A DNA stretch of 54,075 nt from Acidobacteriaceae bacterium (GTDB lineage: Bacteria; Acidobacteriota; Terriglobia; Terriglobales; Acidobacteriaceae), in the NCBI GenBank assembly GCA_030038195.1, contig JASHPJ010000003.1, forward strand, positions 1-54,075, given 5' to 3'. The position numbers and the translations under genes were made by a program. Shown one piece after another: positions 34,110 to 41,505 of this stretch. The notes beneath the pieces are model-generated. The model had not been told where the DNA came from. It searched no databases and saw nothing but the letters and a program-made list of their open reading frames with translations. The number at the start of each line of letters is the position of its first letter. Within the stretch, counting starts at the first letter, position 1.

Positions 34110-34122
34110 TCAAAAATTTTGA
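34110..34122. promoter_or_regulatory. Palindrome, candidate activator site
   Basis: TCAAAA-A-TTTTGA is a 6-bp inverted repeat around one base. It lies about 75 bp before the -24 box of the sigma-54 promoter and in the divergent region of the NtrC-type regulator, a normal place for an upstream activating site. It is AT-rich, so chance is possible. Confidence 0.3.
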
Positions 34123-34194
34123 CAGCCCTGCGTCTGTGTTCAAGGATTTGTACGGGAAATTTTCTGCAGATCGTTTATTTTCAATCATTTCAGT

Positions 34195-34212
34195 TTGGCA
34201 TTCTCCCTGCAT
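34195..34212 (+). promoter_or_regulatory. Sigma-54 (-24/-12) promoter
   Basis: TTGGCATTCTCCCTGCAT has GG at 34197-34198 and GC at 34209-34210 with exactly 10 bases between, and nearly the full TGGCA...(T)TGCA consensus. The start of transcription would be near 34222, about 38 bp before the ATG of the next gene. A sigma-54 activator is encoded divergently 1.5 kb away. Confidence 0.65.
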
Positions 34213-34259
34213 TAGAAAAGGCATGCCCGACACGATGGAGGGCAGAAGGGAGAGGAACA

Positions 34260-34823
34260 ATGAACACACTCATGCACAGCACCGTCTTCGCACTCAGCCT
34301 CGCTCTGTTGCTGCCCGGCACGCTCATGGCCGGCGAAACAAGCGACCAGACCAGGACCCGCAAGGAAGCGGTCCAGCTTACGCAGCAGATCGAAAGCTCC
34401 GCGCGCAGGATCCAGAACGAGTCAGAGCACCTGAGCGTGATGCAGAAGGGCAACTCGGTTTCGAACTTCACGCACCAGTACAAGCTGCACACCATTGCCA
34501 CGGAGATCAACGAGCAACTGCAGCCTGCGCTCAACCGTCTCGCCGAGATTCAGCCTGATCTTCCCGCGTGGCACAGCCATGCAGTCGACCGCATGCGCAC
34601 CTCGGGGGCGAATCTGGCTGCGAACGCCAATGCAGCGGTTCTCAACCGCGGCTTTGCGGGCACGCGCCAGCCGGCTGTCCTCGACTCCGAGTACGGCCAG
34701 TTGATCCAGAACATCAGCAGCCAGGCAAAGACTCTGGTGCAAGTGGCCGACGCCACCGGCGATTACGGCAACGCGCAGCTCAAGGGCCACCAGGCGGGGC
34801 TGGCGATCACCGCGCACGACTGA
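34260..34823 (+). CDS. Secreted helical protein of unknown function, sigma-54 controlled
   Basis: A protein of 187 residues; GAGAGG lies four bases before ATG 34260. It has a clear signal peptide, 'MNTLMHSTVFALSLALLLPGTLMAG'. The mature part is helical and hydrophilic: 'QLTQQIESSARRIQNESEHLS', 'LHTIATEINEQLQPALNRLAEIQ', and ends with 'QLIQNISSQAKTLVQVADATGDYGNAQL'. No Cys and no catalytic pattern are visible. The form suggests a periplasmic helical bundle. It is the first gene after the sigma-54 promoter and is followed 161 bp later by a BON-domain gene in the same direction. The two may be part of an envelope response run by the divergent two-component system. Confidence 0.75.
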   Translation: MNTLMHSTVFALSLALLLPGTLMAGETSDQTRTRKEAVQLTQQIESSARRIQNESEHLSVMQKGNSVSNFTHQYKLHTIATEINEQLQPALNRLAEIQPDLPAWHSHAVDRMRTSGANLAANANAAVLNRGFAGTRQPAVLDSEYGQLIQNISSQAKTLVQVADATGDYGNAQLKGHQAGLAITAHD

Positions 34824-34984
34824 AGCCTGCTGGAATCGCATGCCGCAGCCCAGGGCCGGACGCAAGATCGAGCCGCCTGGGCTGCAGCAGAAAATCTCTT
34901 GCCGGTTGGCAGGATGCATTCACCCGGCGCGCACGGCGGCCAACCGCCGCGCGCCCACCACTCCTCGACGAAAAGGAGAGAGAA

Positions 34985-35752
34985 ATGAAAAAGAATGTCT
35001 TCACCGCAATGTTTCTTCTGGCCGGAATGGCGCTGCCCGCTCTGGCCTCGGCTCAAACCAGCGCGCGCCAGGCACAGCAGGACCAGCAGATCCAGGCCCT
35101 GGTCGCGGCGCAGTTGCAAAAGAAAGAGGTCTTCCGCGACGTGAGCGCGAAGGTGGACGATGGCATCGTCACCATCACCGGCAAGGTACCGCTCTACATG
35201 GACAAGGTGAACGCCGAAAAGCGCGTGCGCAAGGTCAAGACCGTGGACGGTGTGCGCAACCACGTCGAGGTGGCCGGCCCGGCCATCTCTGACAAGGAAG
35301 TGCAGGAGAACCTGGCCAACAAGCTCCGCTATGACCGCGTCGGCTATGGCATCGTCTTCAACAACCTGGGCGTAGCCGTGGATCATGGCGTGGTCACCGT
35401 CTCCGGCAACGTGCGCGACTACCCGGATCGCGACTCAGCGATCGCCATTATTGCCACCACGGCTGGTGTAAAGGATGTGGTGGACGAGATTGGCGTAGCT
35501 CCCGTCTCGATCATGGACGATGGCCTGCGTATCCGGCTGGCCCGCGCCATCTACGGCGACTCCAACCTGCGCAAGTACGCGCTCGATCCACAGGCGCCCA
35601 TCCGCATCGTGGTGGAGAACGGCAACGTGGAGCTGGCCGGCGTGGTGCTGAACGACATGGACCGCCAGTTGGCCTACACCCGCGCCAACCAGGTTCCCGG
35701 AGTCTTCAGCGTCACCAACCACCTGCAAGTGGCCTCGCAGATGAGCGAATAA
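34985..35752 (+). CDS. Periplasmic protein with three BON domains
   Basis: A protein of 255 residues from ATG 34985, with AAGGAGAG upstream. The signal peptide is 'MKKNVFTAMFLLAGMALPALASAQ'. Three BON domains follow at about 30-95, 100-170 and 175-245. Each has the strand-turn pattern of the family: 'DGIVTITGKVPLYMDKVNAEKRVRKVKTVDGV', 'HGVVTVSGNVRDYPDRDSAIAIIATTAGVKDV', and 'NGNVELAGVVLNDMDRQLAYTRANQVPGVFSV'. BON domains bind phospholipid surfaces, as in OsmY, and the usual role is osmotic or envelope stress protection. It follows the secreted helical protein and is probably under the same sigma-54 promoter. Confidence 0.88.
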   Translation: MKKNVFTAMFLLAGMALPALASAQTSARQAQQDQQIQALVAAQLQKKEVFRDVSAKVDDGIVTITGKVPLYMDKVNAEKRVRKVKTVDGVRNHVEVAGPAISDKEVQENLANKLRYDRVGYGIVFNNLGVAVDHGVVTVSGNVRDYPDRDSAIAIIATTAGVKDVVDEIGVAPVSIMDDGLRIRLARAIYGDSNLRKYALDPQAPIRIVVENGNVELAGVVLNDMDRQLAYTRANQVPGVFSVTNHLQVASQMSE

Positions 35753-35767
35753 CCCTCCCCCAACCGC

Positions 35768-35802
35768 GCCGCGGCAGCCGCGTTCCAGCCGGCTGCCGCG
35801 GC
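35768..35802. terminator. Strong GC hairpin between convergent genes
   Basis: GCCGCGGCAGCCG (35768-35780) and CGGCTGCCGCGGC (35790-35802) form a perfect 13-bp stem with a 9-base loop between the BON gene and the isoaspartyl peptidase gene. No T-run follows on either side, yet the position and the symmetry fit a terminator serving both genes. Confidence 0.55.
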
Positions 35803-35852
35803 TGCGTATTGCACCCGCCTGCGGCACAGGAAGCTTTTTCCGCAAGCCCCGA

Positions 35853-36926
35853 TTACTTCACATACACCTCGGGCGCGTGGCCCTCTTCTTCGCGTGCCCG
35901 GAACATGCCCAACGTATTCGAGATCCACACCGGGGCGCCGGTGGGTGCAATCACAATCACGCCGCCCTCGCCGCCTTTCAGCGCGGGCAGTTGCGTGTGA
36001 ATCATTTCGTCGGCCGCCTGCTGCGGCGTCTTGCCCTCTTCCACCAGCGTGCACACTTCGCGCGCCAGCGTGAGCCGGATGAAGTACTCGCCCACGCCAG
36101 TGCTTGACACTGCGCACGAGCGATCGCTTGCGTACGTGCCCGCGCCGATCAGCGGCGAGTCGCCCACGCGTCCCGGCAGCTTGCCCTGCATTCCACCCGT
36201 GGAAGTGGCCGCGGCCAGGTGCCCTTTGCTATCGCGCGCCACGGCGCCGACGGTTCCAAAACGATGCGAGAAGATCGGCAGCGCCGCCGCGCCCGGCGCA
36301 TCGCTCTCCGGCGGTACGCCCTTCGGCCGCGGCGGAATCGGCCGTCCGCTCGCCTTCATCACCGACTCAAACTCACGCCAGCGCATCTCGGTAAAGAAGA
36401 AGGATGGCGGTTCCTGCTCGATGCCTTGCGCCCGTGCGAAAGCGTCTGCGCCCGCGCCCACCATCATCACGTAAGGCGTGTGTTCCATTACCGCCCGCGC
36501 CAGCGCAATGGGATGCCGCGTGAAATGCACGTCGGCCACCGAACCGGCGGCCAGCGTGGCGCCATCCATCAGCGCCGCGTCCATCTCGTTGGTGCCGTCG
36601 GCGGCAAAGGCCGACCCGCGTCCCGCGTTGAACAGCGGATCGTCTTCGAGCACTTCCACCGCGGTCTCTACGGCATCGAGCGCCGTACCTTTGCGCTTCA
36701 GCACATCCGACCCCGCGGCCAAAGCCTTCGCCAGCGATGCGTGGTAGGCCGCCGCGGTCACCGCGTCCATGTGTTCCCACTCTTCTTCGCCTGCGCCGCC
36801 GTGGATGGCGATCGCCCATCCATCTGCAGGCTTCGAAGCGTTACCGGGATTTGCCTGGGCATGCGCCACAGCATGCAGCGCGAGAGCATACACTGCAATC
36901 AACGAACACGAGCGCCGCGTCCACAT
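35853..36926 (-). CDS. Secreted isoaspartyl peptidase / L-asparaginase (Ntn hydrolase)
   Basis: A protein of 357 residues with a signal peptide ('MWTRRSCSLIAVYALALHAVAHAQ'). Key segments are those of the plant-type asparaginase family: 'IAIHGGAG' near 39-46, 'ALDAVETAVEVLEDDPLFNAGRGS', 'EMDAALMDG', and the self-processing site 'GTVGAVA' with Thr225 as the nucleophile freed on cleavage. 'GDSPLIGAGTYA' and 'STGVGEYFIR' are the later substrate-binding parts. These enzymes split isoaspartyl dipeptides and asparagine. It is unrelated in fold to the small asparaginase 5 kb away. The gene is convergent with the BON gene and divergent from the FGE-like gene (55 bp). Confidence 0.92.
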   Translation of the reverse strand: MWTRRSCSLIAVYALALHAVAHAQANPGNASKPADGWAIAIHGGAGEEEWEHMDAVTAAAYHASLAKALAAGSDVLKRKGTALDAVETAVEVLEDDPLFNAGRGSAFAADGTNEMDAALMDGATLAAGSVADVHFTRHPIALARAVMEHTPYVMMVGAGADAFARAQGIEQEPPSFFFTEMRWREFESVMKASGRPIPPRPKGVPPESDAPGAAALPIFSHRFGTVGAVARDSKGHLAAATSTGGMQGKLPGRVGDSPLIGAGTYASDRSCAVSSTGVGEYFIRLTLAREVCTLVEEGKTPQQAADEMIHTQLPALKGGEGGVIVIAPTGAPVWISNTLGMFRAREEEGHAPEVYVK

Positions 36927-36981
36927 ATACCAGCCATCTTAATCCTTAATCCAGCGCCGGCAGGAGTCATAATAGGAGACG

Positions 36982-38019
36982 ATGACGCCCGATACCTCGA
37001 ATCTCGAACGCATGCAGAGCGAGCAGGCCGGCTCTGCCACGCAAAAGGGCTGCTGCACGCCCGCAGCAGAACGCGCTGCAGAATCACATGGCTGCTGCAG
37101 CTCCATTGTCGAGTCGGCTGCAGGCGCCGCTGCTGACGCCGCGCGTCCCATGGTTACGCTGCCCGGCGGAACATTCCTCATGGGCACCGACTATCCTGGC
37201 GGTTTTCCGGCCGACGGTGAGGGGCCGGTGCGCCCGGTCGTGCTATCGCCCTTCGCTATCGATGTCTACCCGGTCACCAACGCCGACTTCCGCGCCTTTG
37301 TGGACGCCACCGGCTACCAGACTGAGGCGGAACGGTTCCAATGGTCATTCGTCTTCTGGGCGCACATCCCGCAGAGCCGCTTCAAGGTTCTCGTTGAAGA
37401 TACCGTTGCCGTCACGCCCTGGTGGTGCAAAGTTCCAGGCGCGTGCTGGAAGTATCCCGAAGGCCCGGGCTCCAGCTTGAAAGGCCGCGAAAATTATCCG
37501 GCAGTGCACGTCTCGTGGAACGACGCCGCAGCCTACGCGCAGTGGGCCGGCAAGAGCCTGCCTACCGAGGCGCAGTGGGAGTACGCGGCACGCGGTGGCC
37601 TGGAACAGAAGCTTTACTCTTGGGGCGACGAGCTCACTCCCGATGGCAGGCACATGTGCAATATCTGGCAGGGCCGCTTTCCCACGCGCGACACGGGCGA
37701 AGACGGCTATACCGGCACATGTCCCGTCGATGCCTTCCCGCCCAACGGCTTCGGCCTCTACTCCATCACCGGCAACGTGTGGGAGTGGTGCGCGGACTGG
37801 TTTACCACGTCGTTCGCCGCCACGCCCGCGCAGCACGATCCTGCCGGCCCGGTCAAAGGTGACAACAAGGTGATGAAAGGCGGCTCGTTCCTCTGCCACG
37901 CCTCGTATTGCAATCGTTACCGCGTGGGAGCGCGCACGAAGAACACGCCGGACAGCTCTACCGCCAACATCGGGTTCCGCTGCGTCAAGGCGGTTCGGCA
38001 GCCATCGTTGTCTGTGTAG
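36982..38019 (+). CDS. Formylglycine-generating enzyme homologue
   Basis: A protein of 345 residues; AGGAG lies about five bases before the ATG. From residue 57 it is a full FGE-sulfatase domain: 'MVTLPGGTFLMGTD', 'FAIDVYPVTNADFRAFVDATGY', 'PAVHVSWNDAAAYAQWAGKSLPTEAQWEYAARGG', 'NVWEWCADWF' and 'KGGSFLCHASYCNRYRVGAR'. The two Cys there (Cys305 and Cys310) match the copper-binding active pair of true FGEs, so the protein should be able to turn a sulfatase Cys into formylglycine. The amino end is unusual, with two Cys pairs (Cys24-25 and Cys38-39). No signal peptide. No sulfatase gene is in the window; the partner must be elsewhere. Confidence 0.88.
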   Translation: MTPDTSNLERMQSEQAGSATQKGCCTPAAERAAESHGCCSSIVESAAGAAADAARPMVTLPGGTFLMGTDYPGGFPADGEGPVRPVVLSPFAIDVYPVTNADFRAFVDATGYQTEAERFQWSFVFWAHIPQSRFKVLVEDTVAVTPWWCKVPGACWKYPEGPGSSLKGRENYPAVHVSWNDAAAYAQWAGKSLPTEAQWEYAARGGLEQKLYSWGDELTPDGRHMCNIWQGRFPTRDTGEDGYTGTCPVDAFPPNGFGLYSITGNVWEWCADWFTTSFAATPAQHDPAGPVKGDNKVMKGGSFLCHASYCNRYRVGARTKNTPDSSTANIGFRCVKAVRQPSLSV

Positions 38020-38087
38020 TCCGGCGGGGGCGGATCCGGCTGCGCGATGCATTTTTTGCTGATTTTCTGCTCTTTACGTTCGTCTCA

Positions 38088-38099
38088 GTAAACGTTATA
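38088..38099. promoter_or_regulatory. Candidate LacI-family operator before the fucosidase gene
   Basis: GTAAACGTTATA has a CG-centred half-palindrome with AACGTT core, 86 bp before the ATG of the fucosidase gene. It shares the form GTAA-W-CG-W-TA with the site before the aldo/keto reductase gene, and a LacI-type regulator is encoded in the cluster. Confidence 0.35.
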
Positions 38100-38184
38100 G
38101 TTAACGGACATAAATCCAGTCCTGCCTGGCAGGCGCGAAATTCCGCTTGTCCTTCCGGGACCATGCTGTGAAAAGAGGAATGCG

Positions 38185-39765
38185 ATGAGGATGACGAGAC
38201 GGCAGGCCTTGCGCCTGATGGGCAGCGTGGCGCCCGTAATGGCCATGCAGGGCGGCGTGGGCAGGCTGCTGGCGCAGGATTCCGCAAACGGCGTGGAGGT
38301 AACGCCCGGTAGATTCACCGGCACGCGGCCTTCGCTCAAGGCCTATACCATCCCCGACTGGTTTGCGGACGCGAAGTTCGGCATCTGGTCGCACTGGGGT
38401 CCACAGTCGGCCGTAGGCGATGGCGACTGGTACGCACGCAACATGTACATGCAGGGCTCGCCGCAGAATCTTTACCACGTGCAGCGCTTCGGGCCGCCTT
38501 CAAAAGTCGGCTACAAAGACCTCGTCCCGCTTTTCACCGCCGATCGCTGGGACCCCGATCACCTGATGGACCTCTACGTGAAAGCCGGCGCGAAATACTT
38601 CTTCAGCATGGGCGTTCACCACGACAACTTCGACCTCTGGAACTCGAAGTACCAGAAGCGCTGGAATGCGGTGAACGCCGGACCGCACAAGGACGTCGTC
38701 GGCATGTGGTGCGCCGCAGCGCGCAGGCGCGGATTGCGCTTTGGCGTGAGCGAGCACCTTTCCAACAGCTACGACTGGTTTGCTCCATCGCACCTGAGCG
38801 ACACCACGGGGCCGCTGGCAGGCGTTCCCTACGATGGCTCCGATCCGGCCTACGCCGATCTCTACCACGACTACACCGGTCAGCCCGCCGACTTCGCCAA
38901 AACTGCAGAAGCGATGGGCCGCGTTGCGCCCGACCGCTGGAAGCTCGAATACTTTCACCGCATCAAGGACCTTGTGGACAGCTATCAGCCCGACCTGCTC
39001 TACACCGACGGCGGCATTCCCTTTGAAGAATACGGTCTTTCCTGCGTGGCCGAGCTTTACAACGTGGGCCCGCTGGACCGGCGCGGCAACACGGAAGCTG
39101 TTTACACCAGCAAGACTGCCGAAGACTGCGCGGAAGGCACCTGCGTGCTCGATCGCGAACGCGGCGTGGCCGACAAGATCTGGCCCGTGCCATGGCAGAC
39201 CGACACCTGCATCGGCCAGTGGCACTACAAACTCGGCCAGAAGTACAAAACGCCCAAGAAGGTGATCGATCTGCTCGTCGACATCGTCAGCAAGAACGGC
39301 AACCTGCTGCTCAACTTTCCGCTGCCCGCATCCGGCGAGCTCGACCTGGAAGAGATGAGTGTGCTCGAAGGCATCACGGCGTGGATGAACGTGAACGACG
39401 AAGGCATCTTCGGCTCGCGTCCGTGGAAGATCAACGGCGAAGGCCCGTCGATGGCCGTGAAGATCGCGCAGTCCAGCTTCAATGAAGACGAGCAGCCCGA
39501 CATGGGGCCGGCCGATATCCGCTTCACTACCAAGGGCCGGACGATGTACGCCTTCGTCCAGGGCTGGCCGGAGAAGCAGGTGGTCATTCAGTCGCTGGGC
39601 GCAGCCAGTCCGCAGCAGCCGGAAAAAGTGATGGACGTGCGCATGCTTGGCCGCAATGAGGCCCTGCGCTTTACGCAGGACGCAACCGGCCTCAGCGTAA
39701 ATCTGCCCGGCGAAAAGCCGCCCACAGCCGATCTCGGCATCACGCTCAGGATCAACTTTGCCTGA
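38185..39765 (+). CDS. Alpha-L-fucosidase, GH29 family
   Basis: A protein of 526 residues; AAGAGG lies about six bases before ATG 38185. It begins with a Tat-like signal, 'MRMTRRQALRLMGSVAPVMAMQG'. The GH29 pattern is 'WFADAKFGIWSHWGPQSA' near residue 55, 'YFFSMGVHHDNFDLWNSKY', 'RFGVSEHLSNSYDW', and 'QPDLLYTDGGIP', in which Asp275 corresponds to the nucleophile. The last third has 'NGNLLLNFPL' and a beta-domain, as in other GH29. It removes terminal L-fucose outside the cytoplasm. Fucose use is supported by the next genes (RbsD/FucU-like, dehydrogenase, aldo/keto reductase, LacI), all within 5 kb. The acid/base residue is not clear to me. Confidence 0.88.
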   Translation: MRMTRRQALRLMGSVAPVMAMQGGVGRLLAQDSANGVEVTPGRFTGTRPSLKAYTIPDWFADAKFGIWSHWGPQSAVGDGDWYARNMYMQGSPQNLYHVQRFGPPSKVGYKDLVPLFTADRWDPDHLMDLYVKAGAKYFFSMGVHHDNFDLWNSKYQKRWNAVNAGPHKDVVGMWCAAARRRGLRFGVSEHLSNSYDWFAPSHLSDTTGPLAGVPYDGSDPAYADLYHDYTGQPADFAKTAEAMGRVAPDRWKLEYFHRIKDLVDSYQPDLLYTDGGIPFEEYGLSCVAELYNVGPLDRRGNTEAVYTSKTAEDCAEGTCVLDRERGVADKIWPVPWQTDTCIGQWHYKLGQKYKTPKKVIDLLVDIVSKNGNLLLNFPLPASGELDLEEMSVLEGITAWMNVNDEGIFGSRPWKINGEGPSMAVKIAQSSFNEDEQPDMGPADIRFTTKGRTMYAFVQGWPEKQVVIQSLGAASPQQPEKVMDVRMLGRNEALRFTQDATGLSVNLPGEKPPTADLGITLRINFA

Positions 39766-39775
39766 GCGTGATGGC

Positions 39776-39892
39776 TATAGCATTTTCGGAAATTGCTGTA
39801 GACCAAGAAGTGCACACTCAAGTGGCTTTTTCTCAAGAAAAAGCCACCCTTCACTCTCAAAAAGTCTACGTGTACTCCGAAAATGCTCTATA
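39776..39892. repeat. Long nested inverted repeat (MITE-like or terminator)
   Basis: Outer arms TATAG-CATTTTCGGA (39776-39790) and TCCGAAAATGCTCTATA (39876-39892) match but for a 2-base gap. GTAGAC (39798-39803) pairs with GTCTAC (39864-39869). The centre is a perfect 11-bp stem GTGGCTTTTTC/GAAAAAGCCAC (39822-39847) with TCAA loop. It fills the space between the convergent fucosidase and RbsD-like genes and covers the stop codon of the latter. Confidence 0.6.
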
Positions 39893-40412
39893 CCTGCTGC
39901 ATCGTCTTGCGCAGCCGCTCTTCGGCTTCCGCGCTCCAGTAGCCGCAGTCGAGCTCGAAGAAGACCGATGTGTAGGGCAGCGCGAGATCGGTCTTGATAA
40001 TCAGCACGCGGAAGACCTGTGCGCACTCGTCGAGCTTGGCAATGATCTGCTCGTGCGCGAGCCGCCGCACATTTGCGCCTCCGTTTGCATCCTTGACCAG
40101 CGCAAGCAGTTGCCGCCTGCACGCGCCAATGCCGGGCGCGTCGTTTTCGGCCACGTAGTCCAGCTCGCGGTCCACATACGCATTGGCGCGCACGTGGGTG
40201 CTCGCGCCAATGTGCTCCAGCACCGTCTTCACCGTTTCCACGTGATCCCCGCCGGCCACAATGGTTTCAATCCCCGGCTTCGACTGCGCGGGGTACGCCG
40301 AGTCGGCTACCACAATCCAGTTACGATGCCCGAAGAGCGGCAACCGCTGTGCCAGCTCCTGCACCCATGCAGCGTGTCGTGTCTCATTTGCCGTGGTTGT
40401 CGCCGATGCCAT
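39888..40412 (-). CDS. RbsD/FucU-like sugar mutarotase-type protein
   Basis: A protein of 174 residues. 'LPLFGHRNWIVVADSAYPAQSKPGIETI' near residues 24-51 looks like the 'GHGD.I.IADA.FP' region of RbsD/FucU proteins, which convert sugar anomers (ribose, fucose) for the next enzyme. 'HEQIIAKLDECAQVFRVLIIKTDLALPYTSVFFEL' near the end recalls the closing segments of the family, although the tail 'DCGYWSAEAEERLRKTMQQV' is different. The place next to a fucosidase and sugar-type dehydrogenases backs a role with fucose. The stop lies within the inverted-repeat element; the gene is 3 bp after the dehydrogenase gene. Confidence 0.55.
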   Translation of the reverse strand: MASATTTANETRHAAWVQELAQRLPLFGHRNWIVVADSAYPAQSKPGIETIVAGGDHVETVKTVLEHIGASTHVRANAYVDRELDYVAENDAPGIGACRRQLLALVKDANGGANVRRLAHEQIIAKLDECAQVFRVLIIKTDLALPYTSVFFELDCGYWSAEAEERLRKTMQQV

Positions 40413-40415
40413 TCT

Positions 40416-41462
40416 CTACTCGCCTCCCGGGCATACTGCGACTTTACCGCATCGGCCTGAAGCCATCAGCGCATAGGCCTCGCCTGCCTGCTCCAGCACA
40501 AAGCGGTGCGTGATGATCTCCTCCGGATGCAGCTTCCAGCGCACCAGCCGCTCCACCAGCTCTTCCATCTTCCACGTCGAGGTCACCCACGAGCCATAGA
40601 TGGTCTTCTGGTCATGAATGATGTCCGGCGAGGGATTGAAGGTCACCGTGCCGCCCTCGCCGATCATCACCATCCTGCCCCATTTGCGTGTGGCGCGAAT
40701 CGCGGTGGCCCGCGCGTCGGCATTTGCTGAGCAATCAATAGCCCGCTCCACGCCGTGGCCCGCGGTCAGCTCACGCACCTGTGCTTCGTTGTCCTGGCCC
40801 GACGCCAGCGCCACGTCGCAAAGCCCCAGCCGCAACGCCAGGTCGAGCCGCTCTTTCGAAATATCGATGCCGATGATCTTCTGCGCGCCCAGCTTGCGGC
40901 AGAGAGCGCCGGCGGCCAGCCCGACCGGACCGAGGCCGGTAATCAGCACCGCGTCGTCGCCACTGACGCCGATCTTTTCCAGGCCTTCGTAGACTGTGCC
41001 GAATCCGCACGCCACCTGCGCGCCATCTGCATACGAGAGCTCATCGGGCAGCGCAATCAGGTCCTTCTCTTCGGCAATCATGAACTCGGCCATGCCGCCG
41101 TCGCGCTGCCATCCGTATGCGCGGCGATACACGGCACTCGTACACGAGATCATGAAGCCACGCCGGCAATCGTTGCACACGCCGCAGCCCGAGATGTGAT
41201 ATACAATCACCCGGTCGCCCGCCTGGAAACGGCGGCATCCCGGCCCGGTTTCCACGATCAGCCCCGCGGGCTCGTGCCCGGCGATCACACCCTGGTAACC
41301 CTCGGGGCCTTTGCCCAGGTGCTGGTGATAGATGCACCGGATATCCGATCCGCAGATCGTCGAGGCCTTCACCTGCAGCAGAACCTCGCCATGGCCCGGC
41401 AACGGAACCGTCACGTCGCGCATCTCCACGGCGCTGTTGCCTGGCAGGTAGGCCGCTCTCAT
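40416..41462 (-). CDS. Zinc-dependent alcohol dehydrogenase (medium chain)
   Basis: A protein of 348 residues from ATG 41462 ('MRAAYLPGN'); ATG 41474 would add four residues. It has the medium-chain dehydrogenase pattern: catalytic zinc Cys in 'STICGSDIR', 'VIAGHEPAG' with the His-Glu pair, and four structural-zinc Cys in 'GCGVCNDCRRGFMISC'. The Rossmann motif is 'VLITGLGPVGLAAGALCRKLG' and an Asp ('GIDIS') after the second strand favours NAD. It oxidises a polyol or sugar-type substrate; in this setting a fucose pathway step is likely but is inference. It precedes the RbsD/FucU-like gene and follows the aldo/keto reductase gene by 43 bp. Confidence 0.88.
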   Translation of the reverse strand: MRAAYLPGNSAVEMRDVTVPLPGHGEVLLQVKASTICGSDIRCIYHQHLGKGPEGYQGVIAGHEPAGLIVETGPGCRRFQAGDRVIVYHISGCGVCNDCRRGFMISCTSAVYRRAYGWQRDGGMAEFMIAEEKDLIALPDELSYADGAQVACGFGTVYEGLEKIGVSGDDAVLITGLGPVGLAAGALCRKLGAQKIIGIDISKERLDLALRLGLCDVALASGQDNEAQVRELTAGHGVERAIDCSANADARATAIRATRKWGRMVMIGEGGTVTFNPSPDIIHDQKTIYGSWVTSTWKMEELVERLVRWKLHPEEIITHRFVLEQAGEAYALMASGRCGKVAVCPGGE

Positions 41463-41505
41463 CGTTGCGCACATTCCTTCGTCTCCATTCCGATCCGCGC
41501 TGGAC

